This document shows positions 1 to 8,347 of a stretch of DNA of 34,491 bases, piece after piece. Source of the DNA: Lachnospiraceae bacterium (GTDB lineage: Bacteria > Bacillota > Clostridia > Lachnospirales > Lachnospiraceae); contig JAFXGR010000164.1 of assembly GCA_017520155.1 (NCBI GenBank), forward strand, positions 1-34,491, read 5' to 3'. Under the pieces are notes generated by a model. That model saw only the letters and a list, made by a program, of their open reading frames with translations, was not told where the DNA came from and ran no database searches. The stretch's first letter is position 1. Every line of letters starts with the position of its first letter. A program made the translations under genes and the position numbers.

Positions 1-2
1 CT

Positions 3-3000
3 GTCCTTCCAGAACTTAGAGAATGGAAGGGAAGACAGGGAATCTATTCCATTACGGAAGAAACCAGAGTTCTATATGCAGATCCCGGGTTAAAAACAGT
101 GGCAGAAACTTTAGCAAAAGATTATAAAGCCATGACGGGAAAAGATATCCGGGTAGCACAGGCAGATGCAGCAAATGCAGGGGATATTCTCTTTAGCTTT
201 ACCCAGGGAAAGGGATTGTTAAAGGAAGGATATCTTATGGATATCAGTGATAAGGTGATAGTGGAAGCAGAGGATGCTACGGGAGCCTACTGGGCAACAA
301 GAACTATTCTCCAAAGTATTAAAGCTTCCGGAAATATTCCTCAGGGAATTACAAGAGACTATCCCTTATATGAAGTTCGCGGATTCATCTTGGATGTAGG
401 AAGAAAGACCTTTACTTTGGATTATTTAAAACAGGTGGTTCAGGAAATGGCCTGGTATAAAATGAATGACTTCCATGTTCATTTAAATGATAACCTGATT
501 CCTTTGGAATATTACAGTAAGAAAAATGAAGATCCAATGCAGGCTTACTCCGGCTTCCGTTTAGAGTCTGATATTAAAAAAGGCGGAAATAACGGATTAA
601 ACCAGGCAGATCTTACCAGTACGGATGTATTTTACACCAAGGATGAGTTTAGACAGTTTATTCAGGAATCAAGAAATTATGGAGTAAATATTATACCGGA
701 AATTGATGCACCGGCCCATTCTTTATCTTTTACCAAGGTAAGGCCGGATTTAAGACATGGTACCTGGGGAAGAGATAATGATCACTTGAACTTAAAGGAA
801 AAATATAATGACAGCTTAACCTTTATTGAAAGCGTATTTGATGAATATATGGGAAGTCAGCTGACTGATCCTGTATTTGACACAGATACTATAGTACATA
901 TCGGATGTGATGAATACGGGGCAGACCCTACAGCCTTCCGCAATTTTTCCAATGACATGATTGATTATGTACAGGAAAAGGGAAGAACAGTACGTGTATG
1001 GGGAAGTTTATCCACTATTAAGGCAGATGTAGTAGTAAAAAGTGAAAACGTTCAGATGAATCTTTGGAATTTTGGATATGCTAAGATGAATGAGATGTAT
1101 GAACAGGGCTTTGATCTCATAAACTGTAATGATGGTAATTATTATATTGTTCCCAATGCAGGATATTATTATGACTATTTGTATGATGGAACAATGTATG
1201 ATCTTCCCATTAACTCCATTGGAGGAGTAACTATTCCGGCAGGGGACAAGCAGATGCTTGGAGGCGCCTTTGCGGTATGGAATGATATGACAGACTATCT
1301 GGATAATGGTGTCAGTGAATATGATGTTTATGACAGAATTAAAATGCCGATGGCCTTATTTGGTGCAAAATTATGGGGAAAACATGACCTTAGCTTAGAT
1401 GGAGCAAAGGCATTGAGAAATATCATGGGAAGTGCTCCGGGAAATAACTTCGGTTATGAAACAGAAGCAAAAGAGGGAGTAATTGCAAGTTACACCATGG
1501 ATGCCTTAGAGGGACTTCATGATGCTGTTAATGCAGAAATTATAGAGACAGACGGAAGAAAAGCATTAGAATTAAAAGGAACAGAAAGCTTTGTAACCAC
1601 TGACTTTACTACCGTTGGATTGGACAACGACCTTAGAGTAAAGGTAAAAAGAACAACAGGTTCTACAAAAGAGCAGATTCTTTTTGAAAGTCCATACGGA
1701 AATATTAAGGCAGTACAAAAGGAAACCGGAAAAGTGGGAGTTTCCAGAGAAAACTTCGATTATTCCTTTAACTATACCCTGCCGATAGATGAATGGGTTG
1801 AGTTGGAATTTAAGAATGAGCTCAATGTATTAAAATTATACGTTAACGGTAAATTAACCGATGTTCTGGGAGATGATGAAAAGGTAGAAGGAAAACCTAT
1901 GCTGGCTACCATGATGTTCCCTATTGAACTCATTGGAAGTAAGACCAATGCCTTTGTGGGTTATGTTGATGATGTAAGAGTAGGAAGAACAGCAGAGTAT
2001 AATTCTACCATGGCAGTGGATCACCTTACGGTAACTGCAAATCAGCTGACACAGCAAAGTAAGGAACTGAAAGCACTTCTTGAACAGGCAAAGGAGTTAT
2101 TTAAAAAATTTGCACCTTCTGCACAGGAAGTAACACAGCTGGCGGAAGCCTTAAGTAATGAACTGAAAAAAGCAGAGTTTGAACAGGCAGATTATAGTCG
2201 TGTAGATGAATATATTGCCATGATTCCCAAAGATCTTGGCTTATTTACAGAAAAATCAGTAGCAGTACTGAACCAGGTATTATCCTCCATTCGCAGAGAT
2301 TTGCCAAAATCCATGCAGTCTACGGTAGATGGGTATGAAGCGGTACTGGAACAGGCCATTGCAGGTCTTGAACTTATTCCTCATGTAAACGCAAATTATG
2401 CAGATCCTTCATCCTTAAAGGTTACTGCTTCTTCACATCATTCAGGAGGAGAAGCACCAGAGAAGGTATTGGACAATAATCCTAATACTATTTGGCATAC
2501 TAAATATGACCAAAAGACATATCCTCACTGGATCAGCTTTGAACTTGAGGAACAACGAGTATTAGAGGGAATTACCTATGTTCCTCGTTCGGGAGGAGGA
2601 AATGGTAATTTTACGGCCTTTGAAATCCTGATAAGTGATAATGGAAAAGATTTCCGAAAGATCAAAGACGGAAATTGGAAGGCAAATGGTGAGGAAAAGG
2701 TAGAAATCTTTGATAAAACAACCACCAAGTATATTCGTTTGGCAGCAACCGCTGCCCAGAGAGACTTTGGCTCTGCAGCGGAAATTAAATTACATTTAGG
2801 TGATGTGGCCCCTGACCTTAATGGATTAAATACCTTGATCAATGAAGCTAAAGCAATAGAAAAAGGCAACTTTACCCAAGAAAGTTTTGAGGAGCTTAAA
2901 GAGGAAATTAAAGCGGCAGAGGAATTAGGGAAAAATCCTTTGGCAGACACTAATGATGTGGAGCTGATGAAACGCAGCTTATCCGAGAAAATTGTAGGCT

Positions 3001-3716
3001 TGAGGCTCATGGCAAAAAATCCTTCCACAGAGAATAATGATAAGCCTGAGGGAGGAAACGACAAACCTGAGGGAGGAAATGACAAACCTGAGGGAGGAAA
3101 CGACAAGCCTGAAGGAGGAAACGACAAGCCTGAGGGAGGAAATGATAAGCCTGAGGGAGGAAACGACAAGCCTGAGGGAGGAAACGACAAGCCTGAGGGA
3201 GGAAATGATAAGTCCGAAGGAGGAAACGATAAGCCCCAGGGAGGAAGCAACCAGAATCAGAGTGGTGATTATCAGGGCAGCAACCAGACCACCACGGTGA
3301 CAAGAACAGAAACAGTAGTGGTAAAGGTTCCTGCAAAGACACCATCTGTTACCACAAAGACAATAAATAATGTGACCAACAATAAAACAACAAATTCAGG
3401 GGATCAAAAGGGCACAACTACCACAAGAACAGTAATACGTCAGGCTGACACTGTAGAAACAACAGAAGAAGAAAAGACGGTAGAAGTGGTGGAAACACAG
3501 GAAAGTATTGAAGTAGCAAAAACTCCTGATGTGGCAGAAGTAACAAAAACCCGGGAAGCTGTGGTAGAGGTAGAAGAAGAACCGGTACCGCTGGCAGAAA
3601 TGAAAGTAGAAAAAAATACGGACAATACCACTGTTTTATTACTTTGTTTTATTGGGGCAGCAGCAGTTTTAGTAGCAGTATTTGCTAAAAAAGTAATAGG
3701 AAAAGAAAAACAATAA
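3..3716 (+). CDS. Surface GH20 beta-N-acetylhexosaminidase, multidomain, 5'-partial
   Basis: The reading frame is open from base 3, so the true start and signal peptide lie outside the window. The visible order is: GH20 N-terminal accessory domain; GH20 catalytic barrel with the Asp-Glu pair in HIGCDEYGAD (codons at 909-914); a LamG/concanavalin-like domain (about 1480-1990); a helical FIVAR-like stretch; an F5/8-type C (CBM32-like) domain (about 2400-2800); a second FIVAR-like stretch; ten NDKPEGG repeats; a Thr/Val/Glu-rich stalk; and a hydrophobic segment followed by a Lys-rich tail (3627-3716). GH20 enzymes release terminal GlcNAc or GalNAc from glycans such as mucin or host N-glycans, and the layout indicates a cell-surface enzyme. 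I see no LPXTG motif before the terminal membrane segment, so anchoring is probably by the transmembrane helix or a non-canonical sortase. The domain calls are from motif reading; exact substrate is unknown. Confidence 0.9.
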   Translation, partial: VLPELREWKGRQGIYSITEETRVLYADPGLKTVAETLAKDYKAMTGKDIRVAQADAANAGDILFSFTQGKGLLKEGYLMDISDKVIVEAEDATGAYWATRTILQSIKASGNIPQGITRDYPLYEVRGFILDVGRKTFTLDYLKQVVQEMAWYKMNDFHVHLNDNLIPLEYYSKKNEDPMQAYSGFRLESDIKKGGNNGLNQADLTSTDVFYTKDEFRQFIQESRNYGVNIIPEIDAPAHSLSFTKVRPDLRHGTWGRDNDHLNLKEKYNDSLTFIESVFDEYMGSQLTDPVFDTDTIVHIGCDEYGADPTAFRNFSNDMIDYVQEKGRTVRVWGSLSTIKADVVVKSENVQMNLWNFGYAKMNEMYEQGFDLINCNDGNYYIVPNAGYYYDYLYDGTMYDLPINSIGGVTIPAGDKQMLGGAFAVWNDMTDYLDNGVSEYDVYDRIKMPMALFGAKLWGKHDLSLDGAKALRNIMGSAPGNNFGYETEAKEGVIASYTMDALEGLHDAVNAEIIETDGRKALELKGTESFVTTDFTTVGLDNDLRVKVKRTTGSTKEQILFESPYGNIKAVQKETGKVGVSRENFDYSFNYTLPIDEWVELEFKNELNVLKLYVNGKLTDVLGDDEKVEGKPMLATMMFPIELIGSKTNAFVGYVDDVRVGRTAEYNSTMAVDHLTVTANQLTQQSKELKALLEQAKELFKKFAPSAQEVTQLAEALSNELKKAEFEQADYSRVDEYIAMIPKDLGLFTEKSVAVLNQVLSSIRRDLPKSMQSTVDGYEAVLEQAIAGLELIPHVNANYADPSSLKVTASSHHSGGEAPEKVLDNNPNTIWHTKYDQKTYPHWISFELEEQRVLEGITYVPRSGGGNGNFTAFEILISDNGKDFRKIKDGNWKANGEEKVEIFDKTTTKYIRLAATAAQRDFGSAAEIKLHLGDVAPDLNGLNTLINEAKAIEKGNFTQESFEELKEEIKAAEELGKNPLADTNDVELMKRSLSEKIVGLRLMAKNPSTENNDKPEGGNDKPEGGNDKPEGGNDKPEGGNDKPEGGNDKPEGGNDKPEGGNDKPEGGNDKSEGGNDKPQGGSNQNQSGDYQGSNQTTTVTRTETVVVKVPAKTPSVTTKTINNVTNNKTTNSGDQKGTTTTRTVIRQADTVETTEEEKTVEVVETQESIEVAKTPDVAEVTKTREAVVEVEEEPVPLAEMKVEKNTDNTTVLLLCFIGAAAVLVAVFAKKVIGKEKQ
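3036..3245 (+). repeat. Ten tandem 21-bp units encoding NDKPEGG
   Basis: Ten in-frame 21-base units run without gaps inside the GH20 gene. Units 1-8 encode NDKPEGG, unit 9 NDKSEGG and unit 10 NDKPQGG. Units differ only at a few synonymous sites (AAT/AAC, GAT/GAC, AAG/AAA, GAG/GAA), which indicates recent expansion. The repeat forms a hydrophilic, Pro/Gly-rich spacer between the enzyme domains and the stalk. Copy number could vary between strains without breaking the frame. The repeat lacks stop codons on the opposite strand, which creates long spurious antisense frames. Confidence 0.97.
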
Positions 3717-3746
3717 GAGAAGAGAACAACACTTGTCTTAAAAAAC

Positions 3747-3779
3747 AAGAAAGGATTCCTGTCCCGGGAATCCTTTTTT
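3747..3779 (+). terminator. Rho-independent terminator after the GH20 gene
   Basis: A 10-bp stem AAAGGATTCC / GGAATCCTTT (3750-3759 and 3767-3776) with a 7-base loop runs into six Ts (3774-3779). It lies 34 bases after the stop codon and closes the GH20 transcript. Confidence 0.9.
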
Positions 3780-3835
3780 GTGCAAAATCTTTAAATTATG
3801 GGCAGAATATGTGATAAGAAGGAAAATTTCTACAG

Positions 3836-3864
3836 ATGACTTTTTCTGCTTTTTTTGGTAGAAT
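3836..3864 (+). promoter_or_regulatory. Candidate promoter for the DUF1653-sfsA/mutY unit
   Basis: ATGACT (3836-3841, four of six -35 matches), a 17-base spacer and TAGAAT (3859-3864), preceded by TGG as in an extended -10 element. It lies 42 bases before the ATG at 3906 and just after the GH20 terminator. Confidence 0.5.
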
Positions 3865-3905
3865 CGTTATGTATAGTTACAAATATCCTAAGAAAGGAAT
3901 CTAAA

Positions 3906-4445
3906 ATGAACAAACCTCAGCCTAATCAGATTTATCGTCATTTTAAAGGAAACTTATATAAAATAATTACAGTGGCTACCCATACGGAAACAGAAGAAAA
4001 AATGGTGGTTTATCAGGCACTGTATGGTGACTACCAGGCTTATATTCGCCCTTTGTCCATGTTTATGGAGGAAGTGGATAAGGAAAAGTACCCTAAGGCA
4101 GAACAAAAATATCGTTTTCAGCTTTTAGAAGAGATTATTAATTATGAGGAACATGGAAGCGAGCCCGGAGCCTTTACGGTATATAAAGATATTACAGAAG
4201 AGACAAAAGAGGAAGCAGGCAGTGAACTTGATCCTTTATTGGAGGCTTATTTAGATGCCAAGAGTTGTAAGGAGCGATTGGAGATTTTAGATACATTATC
4301 TCACAGGATTACAGATGAAATGATTACCACCATGGCTATTGTAACAGATTTTGAGATTCCTGAAGGAAGCTTGAAGGAACGGTTGACTTCCCTGAAAAAT
4401 TGTCTGATGACAAGGGAAAAGTTTGAAAGTACAAGACTTCGCTAG
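3906..4445 (+). CDS. DUF1653 domain protein
   Basis: This 179-residue protein opens with a DUF1653-type domain (about residues 1-60: IYRHFKGNLYKI, then VVYQALYGD and an IRPLSMF/EEVD segment). Such small beta-rich domains of unknown function are common in bacteria. The rest (about 60-179) is acidic and helical and not recognised. I chose the ATG at 3906 because AGAAAGGAA sits just upstream and the domain begins there; an in-frame ATG at 3855 would overlap the proposed promoter. The next gene starts 13 bases after the stop, so the two are probably co-transcribed. No function can be assigned. Confidence 0.8.
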   Translation: MNKPQPNQIYRHFKGNLYKIITVATHTETEEKMVVYQALYGDYQAYIRPLSMFMEEVDKEKYPKAEQKYRFQLLEEIINYEEHGSEPGAFTVYKDITEETKEEAGSELDPLLEAYLDAKSCKERLEILDTLSHRITDEMITTMAIVTDFEIPEGSLKERLTSLKNCLMTREKFESTRLR

Positions 4446-4458
4446 AGGAGCCTGTTAA

Positions 4459-6240
4459 ATGAAATATAAGAAAATAAAGGAAGCTGTTTTTTTGGAACGC
4501 CCCAATCGGTTTATTGCCAAGGTATTGGTAGAGGGAAAGGAAGAAACAGTACATGTAAAAAATACGGGAAGATGTAAGGAGCTTTTACCAAAGGGGGCAC
4601 GAGTTTTTTTATCTGATGAGGAAGGAAACCAAAGGAAAACAAGATATGATCTTGTGGCAGTAAAAAAGCAGGAGAGAATAATCAACATGGATTCTCAGGC
4701 TCCCAATATGGTGGTAAAGGAGGCCTTGACAGAAGGAAAAATCTTTTCGGATATTGTGGAAATCAGACCGGAAACCACCTATAATGATTCCCGGTTTGAT
4801 TTTTATGTAAAAACAAAAGAAAAAGAGATTTTCATTGAGGTTAAGGGAGTGACCCTGGAAAATAATAATATCTGTGCTTTTCCCGATGCACCTTCAACAC
4901 GAGCGGTAAAGCATGTGGAGGAATTAATCCAAGCCCGTAAGGAAGGATATGAGGGATATATTCTTTTTGTGATTCAGATGAAAGGAGTTACTTGTCTTCA
5001 TCCCAATGATATTACCCATAAAGAATTTGGAGAAGCCTTAAAAAAAGCCAAAGAAGCAGGAGTCCATATTTTAGCTTTTGATTGTCTGGTAACAAAAGAC
5101 AGCCTTATATTAAATAAAGAGGTACCGGTACTTCTTCATTATAAGAAGGAATTGCAGGAAATGGTAAAGCCTTTAATGGAATGGTACAAAAAAGGTCATA
5201 GAAATCTTCCCTGGAGAGAAGACCCCAAGGCTTATCATGTATGGATTTCAGAGATTATGCTGCAGCAAACCAGGGTAGAAGCAGTAAAGCCCTATTATCA
5301 TCGTTTTATGGAACAGGTACCTGATCTTGTTTCTTTAGCTTATTTGGAGGAAAACCAGCTGTTAAAACTGTGGGAGGGCCTAGGATATTACAACCGGGCA
5401 AGAAATCTTCAAAAGGCGGCAAAGCTTGTGGTGGAGGAGTACCAGGGAGTTATGCCAAAGGAATGGGAGGAGTTAAAGAAACTTCCCGGAATAGGAAGTT
5501 ATACTGCAGGTGCAATCAGTTCCATTGCCTTTGGAAAATGTGCTCCCGCAGTAGATGGTAATGTTTTAAGGATTATCAGTCGTCTAACCATGGATGAGGA
5601 GGAAATTCAAAAGGAAAAGACCAGAAAAAAGGTAGAAAATCAGCTTTTGGAAGTTATGCCAAAAGAGGCACCGGGAGATTTTAACCAGGCCTTAATGGAA
5701 CTGGGAGCTACCATATGTATCCCCAAGGGAAAGCCAAAATGTGAAATCTGTCCATGGGAAAAGCTTTGTCTTGCTCATAAGGAGGGGAGAGAAGAGGACT
5801 TTCCAAAAAAGGAAGGACCAAAGCCCAGAACCATTGAAAAGAAGACCTTGCTTTTAATCGAAGATGAACAGCGATATATTCTTCATCAAAGACCCAATAA
5901 GGGTCTGCTGGCCGGGATGTATGAGTTTCCCATGTTGGAAGGCCATCAGAATAAGAGTCAGGTGCTTGCCTATTTAAATCATATAGGAATGGAAATTCTG
6001 CATATCAAGAAGATAGAATCTTCCAAACATATCTTTAGTCATAAAGAGTGGCATATGGATGCTTATATGATTAAAACAGACGAGCTTGTACCAAAGGAAG
6101 AGATATTAGATGAACAGCAGTGGATTTTGGTAGAAAGAAAAAAAGCACAGGAAGAATATCCTCTGCCTTCAGCATTTTCTGTTTATGCGAAGTATTTGAA
6201 TATCTTGCAAGGCAGTGGTACAATGAAGAAGATGGAATAG
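4459..6240 (+). CDS. Fused SfsA nuclease - MutY adenine DNA glycosylase
   Basis: A 593-residue single frame joins two proteins that are usually separate. Residues 1 to about 225 match SfsA (sugar fermentation stimulation protein, a PD-(D/E)XK-like DNA/RNA nuclease), with NTGRC near the start, RFDFYV, IEVKGVTLE and FPDAPSTRAVKH. Residues about 230-590 match MutY: NLPWRED, SEIMLQQTRV, the helix-hairpin-helix LPGIGSYTAGAI, VDGNVLRI with the catalytic Asp, a four-cysteine Fe-S cluster at C420, C428, C431 and C437, and a C-terminal NUDIX-like 8-oxoG recognition domain. MutY removes adenine paired with 8-oxoguanine. There is no stop, frameshift or internal start with a good ribosome binding site at the join. 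The Fe-S spacing is C-x7-C-x2-C-x5-C, one residue longer than the E. coli spacing as I recall it. The start has AGAGGAG upstream. The MutY half looks fully functional. Confidence 0.93.
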   Translation: MKYKKIKEAVFLERPNRFIAKVLVEGKEETVHVKNTGRCKELLPKGARVFLSDEEGNQRKTRYDLVAVKKQERIINMDSQAPNMVVKEALTEGKIFSDIVEIRPETTYNDSRFDFYVKTKEKEIFIEVKGVTLENNNICAFPDAPSTRAVKHVEELIQARKEGYEGYILFVIQMKGVTCLHPNDITHKEFGEALKKAKEAGVHILAFDCLVTKDSLILNKEVPVLLHYKKELQEMVKPLMEWYKKGHRNLPWREDPKAYHVWISEIMLQQTRVEAVKPYYHRFMEQVPDLVSLAYLEENQLLKLWEGLGYYNRARNLQKAAKLVVEEYQGVMPKEWEELKKLPGIGSYTAGAISSIAFGKCAPAVDGNVLRIISRLTMDEEEIQKEKTRKKVENQLLEVMPKEAPGDFNQALMELGATICIPKGKPKCEICPWEKLCLAHKEGREEDFPKKEGPKPRTIEKKTLLLIEDEQRYILHQRPNKGLLAGMYEFPMLEGHQNKSQVLAYLNHIGMEILHIKKIESSKHIFSHKEWHMDAYMIKTDELVPKEEILDEQQWILVERKKAQEEYPLPSAFSVYAKYLNILQGSGTMKKME

Positions 6241-6264
6241 AAGAAATATAAAGAGGATAAAAAA

Positions 6265-7290
6265 ATGAAACTGCTATCAGTAGCAATTCCCTGTTATAAT
6301 TCACAGGATTATATGAGAAAATGTATTGAATCTTTGCTAAAGGGCGGAGAGGATGTGGAGATTATTGTAGTAAATGACGGCTCCACAGATCAGACAGAAG
6401 CAATAGCGGAGGAGTATGTAAAGAAGTATCCTTCCATTGTAAAAGCAGTGCATAAGGAAAATGGAGGTCATGGATCAGCCGTAAATACAGGGCTGGAAAA
6501 TGCCACAGGATTATTTTTCAAAGTGGTAGACAGTGATGACTGGGTGAAAGAAGAGGCTTATGACCGGATTTTGGATAAATTAAGAGAGCTGGTTGGCGGC
6601 GGACAGATGATCGACATGATGATCAGCAATTTTGTCTATGAAAAAGAAGGAGAAGGACGGGGAAAGGTAATGCGCTATCGTCATGCCATTCCCGTGGATA
6701 CGGTATTTGAGTGGAAAGAGGTAAGAAGATTCTTTCCCGGGCAGTATATTTTAATGCATTCCGTAATTTTTCGTACCGGCCTGTTAAGAGAGTGTGGGTT
6801 GAAATTGCCGGAACATACCTTTTATGTAGATAATTTATTCGTCTTTTGTCCCCTTCCCTTTGTAAAAAAGATGTATTATATGGATGAAAACTTTTATCGC
6901 TACTATATCGGAAGAGAAGGACAGTCTGTAAATGAGCAGATCATGATCGGACGAATTGACCAGCAGCTTAAGGTAAATCGTCTGATGATGGACTATATGG
7001 TTGAACATAAAAGTATGTTGGCAGCAAACCGTAAGTGCAGACATTATATGATGAATTATTTAGATATTATTACCACAGTTTCTTCCATTCTTTTGATTCG
7101 TGCAGGAACACAGGAAGCATTGGAGAAAAAGGCAGGATTGTGGGAATATATGAAGAAGAAAGATCGGGCTATTTTTATGAAGCTAAGATACGGGCTTTTA
7201 GGCCAGTATACTAATCTTCCGGGAAAAAGCGGACGTAAAATTTCCGTGGAAGGTTATAAGATCTGCAGAAGATTTTTTAAATTTAATTAA
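6265..7290 (+). CDS. Family 2 glycosyltransferase
   Basis: This 341-residue protein has a GT-A fold N-terminal half: SVAIPCYNSQDYMRKCIESLL, VVNDGSTDQT, and the metal/nucleotide-sugar site VVDSDDWV (about residues 89-96). GT2 enzymes transfer a sugar from a nucleotide donor to a glycan, lipid or protein acceptor; the acceptor cannot be read here. There is no obvious membrane segment, so it is probably cytoplasmic. It begins 24 bases after the SfsA-MutY stop, with AGAGGAT before the ATG. The downstream lipid kinase could suggest a role in lipid-linked glycan or envelope synthesis, but that is only context. Confidence 0.88.
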   Translation: MKLLSVAIPCYNSQDYMRKCIESLLKGGEDVEIIVVNDGSTDQTEAIAEEYVKKYPSIVKAVHKENGGHGSAVNTGLENATGLFFKVVDSDDWVKEEAYDRILDKLRELVGGGQMIDMMISNFVYEKEGEGRGKVMRYRHAIPVDTVFEWKEVRRFFPGQYILMHSVIFRTGLLRECGLKLPEHTFYVDNLFVFCPLPFVKKMYYMDENFYRYYIGREGQSVNEQIMIGRIDQQLKVNRLMMDYMVEHKSMLAANRKCRHYMMNYLDIITTVSSILLIRAGTQEALEKKAGLWEYMKKKDRAIFMKLRYGLLGQYTNLPGKSGRKISVEGYKICRRFFKFN

Positions 7291-7359
7291 CAGTTTATTA
7301 TAGGAAAACAAGAGATAAAGGAAGGGTAACAGCAGCCCATTACCAAGAAAGAGAAGACA

Positions 7360-8310
7360 ATGTATTACTTTATCATTAATCCCACCTCCCGTTCGGGACA
7401 GGGAAAAAAGTACTGGAAGAGAATAAAGCCCTTATTGGAAGAAAAACAAATAGAATATCAGGCTGTTTTTTCAAAAAAAATTGGGCATACAGAAAAAATC
7501 ATGAGGGATTTATGTGAAGACAAAGGAAAAGAAAGAATCCATGTAGTGATTTTAGGAGGAGACGGAACGGTAAATGAGGCAATTCAGGGAATTGATGATT
7601 TTTCTAAGGTAGATATCAGTTATATTCCCACCGGCTCCAGTAATGATTTGGCCAGAGATATGGGAATTCCCAGAGTTCCGGAGAAAGCTTTGGAGAATAT
7701 CCTTGCTGCAAGAAAAGAAGCTTACCTTGATATGGGACTTTTGGAATATGAGAAAGCCTATAATAAGGGAAAAGAGGTGCATGTACCTTCCAGACGGTTT
7801 ATGGTTGGCTGCGGTATGGGTTTTGATGCAGCGGTGTGTCAGGAGGCTAACGCTTCGGGGATAAAGTCATTATTAAACAGACTGAAATTAGGAAAGCTAA
7901 CCTATTTGGGAATTGCCCTAAAGCAGCTTATTGGAATGAAGCTGGTTCCTGCAGTATTGACTTTAGACGGAAAAGATGTAATTGAGATGAAAGCAATGTT
8001 TTTTGCTGTGGGCATGGTACATAGATATCAGGGAGGCGGTATGCTTTTTTGTCCCGAGGCAAAAACAGAAGACGGTATGCTTGATTTTTGTGTAGCTTTT
8101 AATGCTTCCAAGCTTCGGGTATTATGGATTTTGCCTTCTATATACAAAGGAAAGCATGTGGGAAATAAAGAAGTAGGCATGTATCGGGCGAAGAGCGCGG
8201 TATTAGAAGCAAAGGAACCTTTGTGGGTACATACAGATGGAGAAGTTAAGGTTCAGGCAAAGAAAATCCGATTGTCTGATTTGGGAGAAAAGATACATTT
8301 AATTTATTAA
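7360..8310 (+). CDS. Diacylglycerol kinase family lipid kinase (YegS/BmrU type)
   Basis: A 316-residue protein with the DAGK catalytic signature: MYYFIINPTSRSGQGKKYW at the N-terminus, VILGGDGTVNEAIQG (the GGDGT nucleotide-binding motif, about residues 64-70), YIPTGSSNDLARDMGIP, and VHTDGE near the C-terminus. This family phosphorylates diacylglycerol or related lipids at the inner membrane face, recycling lipid headgroup by-products. The length is normal for the family. A small hairpin (GGTAA / TTACC, 7325-7344) precedes a weak ribosome binding site, AGAAAGAG. It may share a transcript with the upstream GT2 gene. The specific lipid substrate is not determinable. Confidence 0.9.
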   Translation: MYYFIINPTSRSGQGKKYWKRIKPLLEEKQIEYQAVFSKKIGHTEKIMRDLCEDKGKERIHVVILGGDGTVNEAIQGIDDFSKVDISYIPTGSSNDLARDMGIPRVPEKALENILAARKEAYLDMGLLEYEKAYNKGKEVHVPSRRFMVGCGMGFDAAVCQEANASGIKSLLNRLKLGKLTYLGIALKQLIGMKLVPAVLTLDGKDVIEMKAMFFAVGMVHRYQGGGMLFCPEAKTEDGMLDFCVAFNASKLRVLWILPSIYKGKHVGNKEVGMYRAKSAVLEAKEPLWVHTDGEVKVQAKKIRLSDLGEKIHLIY

Positions 8311-8347
8311 ATCGAAAAGAAAAACACACTCTATAGGAGGAGAAAAA

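Noticed and set aside
3036-3245. CRISPR array
   Set aside because: The units are contiguous, in frame and lack unique spacers; they code for a protein repeat.
2576-3250. Long - strand frame of 224 codons across the repeat
   Set aside because: It is the antisense reading of the NDKPEGG repeats, which lack stops in all frames; it has no ribosome binding site and low-complexity LSFPPSG repeats.
3037-3300. + strand frame of 87 codons in another frame of the repeat
   Set aside because: It is a shifted reading of the same 21-bp units inside the GH20 gene.
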